From: Niastella populi
GTDB taxonomy: Bacteria > Bacteroidota > Bacteroidia > Chitinophagales > Chitinophagaceae
Assembly (NCBI RefSeq): GCF_002078015.1
Contig: NZ_LWBP01000199.1
Span: 62,001-126,000 of the forward strand
Direction: 5' to 3'
Length of the DNA stretch: 64,000 nucleotides
Shown: in pieces, positions 1 to 8,464 of the stretch
How the letters are laid out: the number at the start of each line of letters is the position of its first letter
How positions within the stretch are numbered: the first letter of the stretch is position 1
Made by a program: the position numbers and the translations under genes
Notes under the pieces: model-generated
The model's input: only the letters and a program-made list of their open reading frames with translations
Told to the model about the DNA's origin: nothing
Database searches by the model: none

Positions 1-652
1 ATTTATTTTCGACGCGGAGCGCTTTCAACTCGTTCAGTAGTTCAATCGATTTTATTACAGGGTCCCATTCACTGCCGTTAAAAATAAGACGGAACCATTT
101 TTTGTCTTTATTCTCGTATCTGATGTTACGGAAAAGCCAGATGGCAGCGAAGATGAACGACAATGTGACCGCCGCCTGTATCAGATACAGCACCCAATTG
201 CCATTTAGCAGCATCGACCTGTTCCAGTAAAAGGTTGTCCATACCGGTAATTGCAGAAACAGGATGCGGGTTACCCAGATGGTTGTCGATCGCAGGCTGG
301 CCAGTTTGTGCTGTGTTTCGAGAACAGGCTCGCTGATATCAGCCTCATGAATAAGAATGAGTTGGTACAGGTAGATCACAATAGCCAGTTTGGTAAGCAA
401 TACCTGTATGCCTGCTGAAATGATAAAGAACCAGTTGGCTATTGGAAAGAGTTTGATGATCAGGATATCGATGAGCCCAACCCAGATGATGCCCACCGCT
501 ATAGTAAACAGCTTTATTGGTTTCATTGACGAAAGAAATGACTTCACTTTCAACCGGGTGATCTCTTCTGCATTTCTGCGGTTAAGCTGCAGGCTTTCTT
601 CGAGCCGTTGCCCGTATGTTCTCCATAGACTGATGATTTCGTTGTCTTCCAT
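1..652 (-). CDS. Partial multi-spanning membrane protein co-transcribed with an ECF sigma factor
   Basis: The frame opens at ATG 652 and runs off the left edge after 217 residues without a stop, so the C-terminus is missing. The first 35 or so residues are charged and helical. Hydrophobic stretches follow at about residues 48-67, 71-101, 125-143 and 152-174, so it is an integral membrane protein. It begins four bases after the stop of the sigma factor upstream, which implies one mRNA and probably translational coupling. In Bacteroidota, small membrane proteins directly after an ECF sigma gene often act as its regulator; that role is inferred from position only. No family was recognised. Confidence 0.75.
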   Translation of the reverse strand, partial: MEDNEIISLWRTYGQRLEESLQLNRRNAEEITRLKVKSFLSSMKPIKLFTIAVGIIWVGLIDILIIKLFPIANWFFIISAGIQVLLTKLAIVIYLYQLILIHEADISEPVLETQHKLASLRSTTIWVTRILFLQLPVWTTFYWNRSMLLNGNWVLYLIQAAVTLSFIFAAIWLFRNIRYENKDKKWFRLIFNGSEWDPVIKSIELLNELKALRVENK

Positions 653-656
653 TTTA

Positions 657-1163
657 TTAAGCGTTTAATGATGCAAATTTTTGTTTCAGTATTTTTTTAA
701 TGCGCCCAATGCGCGTAGATACATTGGTTTCAGAAATGCCTGTTATTTCGGCGATCTCCTGTTGGCTTTTTTCTTCCAGGTACAACAACACCAACGCCTT
801 GTCGAGTTCTTTCAGTTCTCCGATAAACTGGTTCAGGTAGCTGATCTGTTTGCCGGTTTCACCGCCGTTGTTTTCATCTGCCAGGTCAAAGATGTTATCG
901 GGCAAAGGATTGGTAAGCTGTTTACGGCGGTTTTCCCTGCGGTAGAAGGAGATGGCTACATTCAGGGCTATGCGGTACATCCAGGTTGTATATTTATATT
1001 TATCATTATACTGGTCGAACGATCTCCATAACTGTACAATGATCTCCTGTATAAGGTCCTTTCTGTCTTCTGAATGCATACAGTAAGCATTGGCAACCTT
1101 ATAAATGATACCCTTGTTTGTTTCAATCAATGAAAGAAATATGGCTGGTTGTTCTGATAACAT
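657..1163 (-). CDS. ECF-type RNA polymerase sigma factor
   Basis: A 168-residue sigma-70 family protein. Region 2 covers roughly residues 10-75 (CMHSEDRKDLIQEI and the WMYRIALNVAISFYRR segment). Region 4 covers about 110-165, with a helix-turn-helix at QQEIAEITGISETNVSTRI. The frame stays open upstream, but the start at ATG 1163 (MLSEQPAIF) gives the usual ECF length and places region 2 correctly. No Shine-Dalgarno is visible, as is usual in Bacteroidota. It reads into the membrane protein gene four bases downstream. The regulon is unknown. Confidence 0.9.
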   Translation of the reverse strand: MLSEQPAIFLSLIETNKGIIYKVANAYCMHSEDRKDLIQEIIVQLWRSFDQYNDKYKYTTWMYRIALNVAISFYRRENRRKQLTNPLPDNIFDLADENNGGETGKQISYLNQFIGELKELDKALVLLYLEEKSQQEIAEITGISETNVSTRIGRIKKILKQKFASLNA

Positions 1164-1438
1164 GGAAAAAGTTGCCGGGAAAAGGCTTTTATTATTATTC
1201 GCAACAGCATCGGAAATATCACAGGAAGCTAAAAAATTTATTAGGCACCTGACAGGGATGGTCAAAATAACCTGCCATACCTGGTGTAAATGGGTATTAT
1301 GCGGTTTTACCTTTTTAAGTTGGCAGTCTGACTACCTGCAGGCATTGCCCCAGGGGCATTTACATCATTAAAGTGAACAAACAAAATATTGAAACATGTT
1401 TAAAGCTGGTAAAACAGTAACCATTTCGAACGCATTCG

Positions 1439-1474
1439 AAAAAGACCGTTTCCGGTTTCGGAAACGGTCTTTTT
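1439..1474. terminator. Perfect 15-bp-stem hairpin between divergent sigma genes
   Basis: Arms 1439-1453 and 1460-1474 are perfect reverse complements around a six-base loop, with A5 on the left and T5 on the right, so it can terminate in both directions. It lies in the 469-bp gap between two divergent sigma-factor genes. No gene ends into it from either side. It may cap a small RNA or attenuate a leader transcript. Apart from this and the -7 box at 1606, nothing else was recognised in the gap. Confidence 0.75.
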
Positions 1475-1605
1475 CTTTCGCTTTTGCGTGATTATGCGGC
1501 CAACGTATGGTTAAACGAAATAATGCAAACGATTGCGTAAGCAAAAAGCCTCAAAACAGGTTAAAAAAACTTAAACATTTAGTAAAACAACTTACTTTAT
1601 GTTAT

Positions 1606-1613
1606 TACATTTG
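1606..1613 (+). promoter_or_regulatory. -7 promoter element (TACATTTG)
   Basis: TACATTTG matches the Bacteroidota -7 consensus TAnnTTTG exactly and ends 19 bases before ATG 1633. It would put transcription start near 1618-1620. That excludes the in-frame upstream starts at 1507 and 1615 and supports ATG 1633. No clear TTTG was found at -33. Confidence 0.55.
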
Positions 1614-1632
1614 GATGCTAAGTTTGCGCCAT

Positions 1633-2199
1633 ATGAATGTACAGCCAATTGTTCCCGAAGACGGCGAATTATTGCTGCAGTTGAAACAAGGGGACCGTAT
1701 TGCTTTCGATGAGATTTTTAACCGCTTTGCCGATCCAATCCATACGTATATACGCGTACGGCTGAATGGGTCGGAAGAGGCAGACGATGTTTTGCAGGAA
1801 GTTTTCATACGCCTGTGGAACAAACGTCAGTCTATCGTAATCCATACTTCTTTCCGCAATTACCTATATACCATCGTGCAGCATTGCATCAGCGATCACC
1901 AGCGGGCTTCCAAACGCAAAAGGTATACGCTTCCAGAAGAAATGCCCGAGCGCACTGAAGGAAGGCCCCTGCCCGATGAGCAGTACCAATACAAACAGGC
2001 ATATCATATCTGGCGGACCGCCACCAATAAACTGCCGGGACAAATGCGGCGCATCTACTCCATGAAGAACGAAGAACAATTATCGGTAAAAGAGATCGCA
2101 TCTGAATTACAGCTCAGCGAGCAAACTGTAAAGAACCAGTTGCATACCGCCGGCCAGCGGATCGTAAAGATGTTACGGCAGGTGCAGATCTTCTTTTGA
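1633..2199 (+). CDS. ECF sigma factor of a FecI/FecR-type signalling pair
   Basis: A 188-residue ECF sigma factor. Region 2 lies at about residues 25-90 (FNRFADPIHTYIRVR, EEADDVLQEVFIRLW, NYLYTIVQHCISDH). Region 4 lies at about 125-180, with a helix-turn-helix in SVKEIASELQLSEQTVKNQL. ATG 1633 is chosen because a TAnnTTTG box ends just upstream and the protein then has the family's usual N-terminus. The next genes are a FecR anti-sigma factor, a SusC transporter with an N-terminal signalling domain and a SusD partner. By analogy with FecI/FecR, binding of the substrate outside the cell would release this sigma factor to transcribe the uptake genes. Confidence 0.92.
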   Translation: MNVQPIVPEDGELLLQLKQGDRIAFDEIFNRFADPIHTYIRVRLNGSEEADDVLQEVFIRLWNKRQSIVIHTSFRNYLYTIVQHCISDHQRASKRKRYTLPEEMPERTEGRPLPDEQYQYKQAYHIWRTATNKLPGQMRRIYSMKNEEQLSVKEIASELQLSEQTVKNQLHTAGQRIVKMLRQVQIFF

Positions 2200-2391
2200 C
2201 GTGAAACGGCAAACCTCAGCGCGGCCCCCGTCGGCAACCGTGAAAGGATGCCGATTTCCGGGCTTATCTAAAGGTCGCGCGCTATTGACCATTGACCCAA
2301 TATGACCAAATTGTTAACTCCCGCCTTTTTCTACATTCACTCTAGTACCAGTTTCATTTAACCACCGTCTATTACCTAAAGCTGTTTCTGC

Positions 2392-3243
2392 ATGCCCCGT
2401 AAATCAAGGCACAATAATGATAAAAATGACAAACAACCTGATGAGCAATGGTTGCAGGCATGGCAGTCGCCCGAAGGCATGGGAATGCGGAAAAAGCAGA
2501 TCCTGCTGAACAGCATCAATGACCGGATCGACAACCGGCGGAGACAAAAAAGGAAGCTCTTTTTTATTGGCCTAAGCGCTGCTGCTGCCATACTGGTGGC
2601 ATTTTTCATTAAAATGCCAGGCAATGGATCGCCCGTACAAGCGAACGCATGGCAGGAACTGGCCAGTACCGACAGCTCAAAGAAGATCATACTTGAAGAT
2701 GGTTCTGTTGTTTGGCTGGCGCCCTGGTCGGAAGTAAAAGTGCATACCGGTTTCAAAAACAACCGCAGCACTGTTTTATCAAGAGGAACGGCTTTTTTCG
2801 ATGTAACCAAAGATGCACAACACCCGTTCACTATTGAAGTAAACCAGCAACGGGTAACTGTTGTAGGAACGGCCTTTACCATTCGTAAACTCGATGCGGT
2901 TGATCTGCAACTGACCGTAAAGGAAGGCAGGGTAACCCTGAAAAATACCGGCGGTAACCTGCTGTTCACCGCAGGCCAGCAGACATGCACTGATGGGGCT
3001 GTTACCGGTACGGTTCAAAACATTGACCCGGGTTCGGCAGACTGGTGGTTACAACGACAGATCAGGTTGAAGAACATCAGGCTGGAAGAACTGCTCAATC
3101 GCATTGAAACCTATTACCAGGTAAAGTTGTTGCATGGTGAAATCAATAAAAAGACCAAAGTGACACTGACCTGGGACATGAACCTTTCCCTGAAAGAAAA
3201 TTTATCGGTACTAAATACATTGACTGGCTTTAATATCCACTAA
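2392..3243 (+). CDS. FecR-family anti-sigma factor
   Basis: A 283-residue inner-membrane regulator. Residues 1-55 are cytoplasmic, basic and likely to bind the sigma factor. One transmembrane helix spans about 56-74 (LFFIGLSAAAAILVAFFI). The periplasmic FecR domain runs from about 95 to 190 (LEDGSVVWLAPWSEV, TVVGTAFTIRKL, TVKEGRVTL). A C-terminal secretin-like DUF4974 segment covers about 215-283 (LEELLNRIETYYQVK). It follows the ECF sigma gene by 192 bp and precedes the SusC gene by 70 bp. The periplasmic part is expected to contact the STN domain of that transporter and pass the occupied-receptor signal inward. Confidence 0.92.
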   Translation: MPRKSRHNNDKNDKQPDEQWLQAWQSPEGMGMRKKQILLNSINDRIDNRRRQKRKLFFIGLSAAAAILVAFFIKMPGNGSPVQANAWQELASTDSSKKIILEDGSVVWLAPWSEVKVHTGFKNNRSTVLSRGTAFFDVTKDAQHPFTIEVNQQRVTVVGTAFTIRKLDAVDLQLTVKEGRVTLKNTGGNLLFTAGQQTCTDGAVTGTVQNIDPGSADWWLQRQIRLKNIRLEELLNRIETYYQVKLLHGEINKKTKVTLTWDMNLSLKENLSVLNTLTGFNIH

Positions 3244-3313
3244 GTAATCCTTATCGAAGTTCATTTTTTTGACCTGCTGAAAAGCGGACTGATATTGTAT
3301 TGCTCATAACGTA

Positions 3314-6300
3314 ATGAAATATATGGAATACGCAAAACTAACTAAAACACTCACTGCGCTATTACTACTGCTGATGACAGGCGTAATGCAAGTGCATGCG
3401 CAAACGGCTCCATTGCACTACCGGCACCCGGCTGGTAACCTGGCCACGATCGCAGAAGATTTTGGCCGTGTATTTAAAGTGCAGCTCGCTTATGCCAATG
3501 ATGAGCTGTCTGCTGTTAAAGTACCTTCGGCTTCTTATGAAGCGGGTACGGTAGGTGAGCTATTGAATAAAGTACTGGCTCCCGGTGACTTTGTTGCCAC
3601 TGCAAGTGGAAGCAGTTGGGTGATCAAAATAAGTAACACGCCTAAAAAAGCGCCGGGCATGGTATTGAAAGGTACTGTTACCGAAAGCGGAAATCCCGTA
3701 CCGGGCGCTACTGTCATTATTAAACAGGATGGACAAAAAAATGCGGTAGCCATAGCCGATGAAAATGGCCGCTTCAGCAAAAACCTTCCGGCAATAGCTG
3801 AAGGAACTATTGAGATCACAGCGGTTGGGTTTCAGCCGTTGAGAAAAAAATTCACTGCCGCAGCGCAAACCTCGTTAAGCCTGGTGCTGCAGAAAGACGA
3901 CCAGCAGATGCAGAATGTGGTAGTGACCGCATTGGGTATCAAAAAATCGGAAAGGTCGTTGGGTTATGCGCTTACGAAAGTAGACAGTACGCAGCTTACC
4001 CAGGCAACGAGTTTGAACTGGACCGACGCGCTTTCCGGAAAGGTAGCGGGTCTTAACCTCGTTCGTTCGGGCTCGGGCCCTGCCGCCTCCAGCAAGATCA
4101 TTCTCCGCGGCGAAAACAATCTTACCGGCGACAATGAAGCCCTTATAATAGTAGATGGTGTGGTTATCAGCAACAGCAGCGGCAAACGTTCTGCCAATGG
4201 CAGCGACCGCGTGTATGCCACCAACTCAGACAACCTGCCGGCCGACTATGGCAGCTCTTTAAATGATATCAACCCGCAGGATATAGAAAGCGTATCTGTA
4301 CTGAAAGGGCCCGCCGCAGCTGCACTGTATGGCCAGCGGGCGGCAAACGGCGCCATCATTATCACCACCAAAGCCGCAGCCCAGAAAAAGAAAGGCAGGC
4401 TCAATGTTCGTTATACGATAAACGGAAACATGGAAGAGGTAAACAGGTACCCCGACCTGCAATATGAATACGGCCAGGGCCTGGGCGGAGCGTTGCACTA
4501 CTCTTTCGGCGCAAGCGAGGATGGCGCCAGCACCAGCGGTACCAGTTCGGCTTATGGACCTAAGTTCGATGGACAAATGTTCTTTCAATACGATCCGGTG
4601 CGGCAGACAGTGGGAACAGAGCGCACTCCGTGGCGGGCCTACGACAACATCAACGACTTCTGGGATAAAGGAACCGACCTCAGGCATAGCCTTAGTTTAG
4701 ATACCAGGTGGGGCAATACAGGCATCAGGGTAAACATGGGTACTGAAAAGAACAAATGGATCGTACCCAACACCGGTTTCACGCGCAGGAACGCCGGATT
4801 GACCACCAATACGGAGATCACCAAAAAACTGAAAATCGCTACCAAAATAAACTACGGTTTCAGAAGCAGCGATAACCTGCCAGCCGCCGGTTATGGAAAC
4901 CAGTCATTGATGTACTGGTATATTTTCTGGCAGCCCAACGCCGATTACAACTGGCTCAGGAACTATTGGGCAGGTGGAGAAGGCAGCGTATACGACAGCA
5001 TGTATAAACAGATCCGTTACCCCTTCTCTTCTTTCCCCGAGAACCCGTTTGCGATCGTCAATGAATTTTTAAACAAAACAAGAAGAAACAACGTAACCGG
5101 CAACGTAACCCTGAACTACCAGCTTACCGATGAGTTAAGTTTAATGGTGCGCGGCAACCTCGACTGGATGAACGATAAACGTGAGCAGGACCGGCCCTAC
5201 GATGCGGGCACCCGGCTCATCTATGGTTCTGTAAGAAAACAGAACATCTATAGCCACGAAAAAAGCTACGATTTCATGGCCAGGTACAATAAGAACATTA
5301 ATAAAGACATAAAACTGGGTTTCACCATTGGTGGCAGCCAGTTGAAAAATGAATACAAAAAAACGGATATCAGGGCCGATGGATTAAAATATCCCGACTC
5401 TTTAAAAGACGGCTCACCCTATCCGCAGATCTACAGTCTTGACAACAGCTTGTATGGATTAACCTATTACCCCGACAAAAGCGCCTACCAGATCAACAGT
5501 ATTTACGGCATCGCAAACTTCAGTTACAAAAATTATCTGTATGCAGAAATTACCGGCCGGCAGGACTGGAACAGCGTACTGGCCACTCCTAAAAGAACGG
5601 ATAATGTAGGATTTTTCTATCCTTCCATCAACACCAGTTTCATTTTGTCGGAAGTGACAAAGCTGCCTGCTTTCATTAACTATACAAAGCTAAGGGCATC
5701 GTTTGCCCAGGTAGGCAGCGGCAGCACCACGCCGTACAGAACAGCCTATACGTACTCCCTGGCAAGCGGTGGTATTTACCCCGACAGCGCCCTGGTTAGT
5801 CCAACCCTTTTGCCTAACGTCAACTTAAAATCGCTTACTACTTCCACATTCGAGTTGGGTACCGAAGTGCAGTTTTTGAACGGCAGGTTAGGCGTTGACG
5901 TGGCAGTGTATTTTGGTAATACAAGGAACCAGATCTTCACAAGAACGGTAGACGCTTCTTCGGGTTACAGTTCTGCCATCATCAATGCGGGAAGAGTAAG
6001 GAACAATGGTTTGGAAATACAGCTTAATGCCAAACCCATTGCCAACGCAAAAGGATTTAACTGGAGCCTTTATGGAACGTTTTCTTTCAACAGGAACAAG
6101 ATCATGTCTATGCCCGATAGTTCGGTATTGCTGCGGGCCGGCAATATAGCCAGCGGCCAGATAGTGGCATCGGTAGGCGGCAGCATGGGCGATCTGTATG
6201 GCCTGGGTTACCAGCGCAGTCCCGACGGACAGGTGATCTTCGACCCTGCAACCGGTTTCCCCGAGATCACGGATAATATCATTTACCTTGGGAACACGGT

Positions 6301-6838
6301 GCCAAAATACAGGTTCAGCCTTGGCAACAATTTCCGCTATAAGAATTTCAGTTTAAACCTGCTGTTCGATGCGCAGGTGGGAGCAGTAGCTTATTCACTT
6401 AGCCATTACAAACTGGCAGAACAGGGCAAATTGAAAAGCACGCTACCGGGCAGGTACAACGGAATTATCGGCAACGGCGTAATACAGAACCCCGACGGGT
6501 CTTTCCGCAAAAACGATGTGGTGGCAACCGATATCGATCAATATTATCAATACAGCATTGGCAGCTACAATGCAGAAGGCAGCACATTCAGCACCGACTT
6601 TTTAAAATTCCGCGAAGTGTCGTTGTCTTATGCCTTTAAACCAAAATTGCTTAAAAAGATAGGGTTGAACACAGCCAGCGTTGGTGTATACGGGCGCGAC
6701 CTGTTCATCTGGTCACCCTGGCCAATATTCGATCCTGAGTTCGGTACACTGGCAGGGTCAGACATCGTAAGAGGTTTTGAAACGGGTCAATTTCCTTCTA
6801 CCCGCACAATGGGCTTTACTTTAACCGTGGGGTTATAA
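3314..6838 (+). CDS. SusC/RagA-type TonB-linked outer-membrane transporter with signalling (STN) domain
   Basis: A 1174-residue outer-membrane receptor. It has a signal peptide ending near residue 29 (MQVHAQ) and an STN (secretin/TonB short N-terminal) domain at about 38-105. A carboxypeptidase-regulatory-like beta domain follows at about 115-195 (LKGTVTESGNPVPGATVIIK). The plug runs from about 200 to 350 (VVVTALGIKKSERSLGYA, then LIIVDGVVI), followed by a long beta-barrel. The STN domain marks it as a FecA-like sensor working with the FecR protein just upstream. With the SusD lipoprotein 40 bp downstream it should form a lidded importer for an oligosaccharide or peptide. The substrate cannot be read from the sequence because no carbohydrate-active enzyme sits in the locus. 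Confidence 0.95.
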   Translation: MKYMEYAKLTKTLTALLLLLMTGVMQVHAQTAPLHYRHPAGNLATIAEDFGRVFKVQLAYANDELSAVKVPSASYEAGTVGELLNKVLAPGDFVATASGSSWVIKISNTPKKAPGMVLKGTVTESGNPVPGATVIIKQDGQKNAVAIADENGRFSKNLPAIAEGTIEITAVGFQPLRKKFTAAAQTSLSLVLQKDDQQMQNVVVTALGIKKSERSLGYALTKVDSTQLTQATSLNWTDALSGKVAGLNLVRSGSGPAASSKIILRGENNLTGDNEALIIVDGVVISNSSGKRSANGSDRVYATNSDNLPADYGSSLNDINPQDIESVSVLKGPAAAALYGQRAANGAIIITTKAAAQKKKGRLNVRYTINGNMEEVNRYPDLQYEYGQGLGGALHYSFGASEDGASTSGTSSAYGPKFDGQMFFQYDPVRQTVGTERTPWRAYDNINDFWDKGTDLRHSLSLDTRWGNTGIRVNMGTEKNKWIVPNTGFTRRNAGLTTNTEITKKLKIATKINYGFRSSDNLPAAGYGNQSLMYWYIFWQPNADYNWLRNYWAGGEGSVYDSMYKQIRYPFSSFPENPFAIVNEFLNKTRRNNVTGNVTLNYQLTDELSLMVRGNLDWMNDKREQDRPYDAGTRLIYGSVRKQNIYSHEKSYDFMARYNKNINKDIKLGFTIGGSQLKNEYKKTDIRADGLKYPDSLKDGSPYPQIYSLDNSLYGLTYYPDKSAYQINSIYGIANFSYKNYLYAEITGRQDWNSVLATPKRTDNVGFFYPSINTSFILSEVTKLPAFINYTKLRASFAQVGSGSTTPYRTAYTYSLASGGIYPDSALVSPTLLPNVNLKSLTTSTFELGTEVQFLNGRLGVDVAVYFGNTRNQIFTRTVDASSGYSSAIINAGRVRNNGLEIQLNAKPIANAKGFNWSLYGTFSFNRNKIMSMPDSSVLLRAGNIASGQIVASVGGSMGDLYGLGYQRSPDGQVIFDPATGFPEITDNIIYLGNTVPKYRFSLGNNFRYKNFSLNLLFDAQVGAVAYSLSHYKLAEQGKLKSTLPGRYNGIIGNGVIQNPDGSFRKNDVVATDIDQYYQYSIGSYNAEGSTFSTDFLKFREVSLSYAFKPKLLKKIGLNTASVGVYGRDLFIWSPWPIFDPEFGTLAGSDIVRGFETGQFPSTRTMGFTLTVGL

Positions 6839-6878
6839 TTATTGCGTAAAACTGATCAATCAAAAAAAGAATACAGGG

Positions 6879-8444
6879 ATGAGAAAGAATATATATATAG
6901 CATGTATGGTTTTGATGGCGGCGCCGGCATTCTATTCATGCAAAAAGGGTTTTGAAGAGCTGAACACAGACCCTATCAACATTATCAGCACCACTCCTGA
7001 CAAGTTGCTGGCTCCCGCCCTGATAAACGCCATTTGGCCGGGCATGAGCCGGAACAGGAGCTTTAACAACGAACTGATGCAGGTTACCGTATCGCAAAGC
7101 GATGGCGATAATACCGTTTTCAGATATGCATTCCGGGCTAACTGGTCAGACTATTTATGGAATGCCTGGTATGTGCAACTGACCAATTTCAAACAGGTAG
7201 ACAGCCTGGCGCGTTCAGAAAAAATTACCAATGCTTCCTACCAGGGTATTGGTAAAACATGCAAAGTATGGTTGTTCTCCAACCTCACAGACATTTACGG
7301 CGATATACCCTACTCACAGGCACTGATGGGCGATCAGCAAAATGTTGTACCGGCTTTTGACAGGCAGAAAGACATTTACCTCGATATGTTCAACCAGCTG
7401 GAAGCAGCCAATACCCTGCTTGCCACAGGCGATACGATAGCAGCAACAAGCGATCCGTTATACAAAGGGGATATTGGCAAGTGGAGAAAATTTGCCAATT
7501 CATTATACCTGCGCCTGTTACTGCGCGTATCGGGTAAAGCAGAAATGCAACAGCAATGTATTGCAAAAATAAAACAGATAGTAGAGAACCCCGGCCAATA
7601 CCCGATCTTTCAAAACAATGCCGACTGCGCCAGGATACTTTGGAGCGGCGGTACCAGTACTACCGATCCCTACACCTCGCCTTATTTGAACGGGGTGCGT
7701 GCGCAGGATTTCCGTAGCCCATCGCTTTGCAGTTTCTTTTTAGACAATCTGGTTGCGTGGAGCGACCCACGTTATGTTTCATCAACCCCGTATGGAAAGG
7801 GCAGCATTGGCCGCTTCGGTATTGCGCAGGCCAGCGGTGGCGGATGGTATGGCGTAAAAAGCGGGTACCAGCCTGGCACCGGCGATGTAAAAGGTTGTTA
7901 TTTTCAAAGCTATGATAACGCCAGCACCGGCGGTGTATGGTCGCTTCAGCAAAATCCCAACACCGGTATCATTATGCAGTATGCCGAAGTACTGTTTATA
8001 CTCGCTGAAGCAAGTGCAAAGGGATGGATCAGCGGCGATACAAAAACCTTGTATCACCAGGGTATTGCAGCTGCCATCAACTACTGGGTGCCCAACTTTC
8101 CTGAAACCATACCTTCTGCAGCGTTTACCGAGCATTTGCTCAATCTTGACGCTGCCGGTGAAATTTGGGATGATAGCTACCCATTAGACCAGAAAATGGA
8201 AATGATCCACCTGCAAAAATACTATTCACTGTTTATGACCGACCTGCAACAGTGGTTTGAATACAGGCGCACCGGGCACCCTGTTCTACCCAAAGGGCCG
8301 GGACTGGAAAACAACGGCGTAATGCCTGCACGCCTGGTATATCCTGTATATGTACAGGCTGCCAACCCTGTAAACTATAAGGCTGCGGTAGCGGCACAGG
8401 GCCCCGATGAAATATTTACGAATGTATGGTGGCAACGGCCTTAA
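6879..8444 (+). CDS. SusD/RagB-family substrate-binding outer-membrane lipoprotein
   Basis: A 521-residue SusD-like lipoprotein of the SusD-like_2 type. The signal peptide ends in a lipobox with the lipidated cysteine at residue 21 (FYSCKKGFEELNTDP). The fold is helical with tetratricopeptide-like pairs, for example NASYQGIGKTCKVWLFSNLT and YAEVLFILAEASAKGW, which are typical SusD signatures. It would cap the SusC barrel and bind substrate at the cell surface. It follows the SusC gene by 40 bp and precedes the DUF5689 lipoprotein gene by 20 bp, in one operon. Confidence 0.93.
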   Translation: MRKNIYIACMVLMAAPAFYSCKKGFEELNTDPINIISTTPDKLLAPALINAIWPGMSRNRSFNNELMQVTVSQSDGDNTVFRYAFRANWSDYLWNAWYVQLTNFKQVDSLARSEKITNASYQGIGKTCKVWLFSNLTDIYGDIPYSQALMGDQQNVVPAFDRQKDIYLDMFNQLEAANTLLATGDTIAATSDPLYKGDIGKWRKFANSLYLRLLLRVSGKAEMQQQCIAKIKQIVENPGQYPIFQNNADCARILWSGGTSTTDPYTSPYLNGVRAQDFRSPSLCSFFLDNLVAWSDPRYVSSTPYGKGSIGRFGIAQASGGGWYGVKSGYQPGTGDVKGCYFQSYDNASTGGVWSLQQNPNTGIIMQYAEVLFILAEASAKGWISGDTKTLYHQGIAAAINYWVPNFPETIPSAAFTEHLLNLDAAGEIWDDSYPLDQKMEMIHLQKYYSLFMTDLQQWFEYRRTGHPVLPKGPGLENNGVMPARLVYPVYVQAANPVNYKAAVAAQGPDEIFTNVWWQRP

Positions 8445-8464
8445 GTGTTTCAACAAAAAAAATC

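Noticed and set aside
1105-1371. 88-codon plus-strand frame over the start of the first sigma gene
   Set aside because: Antisense to the sigma-factor N-terminus; its product does not look like a protein and it does not end near the hairpin at 1439.
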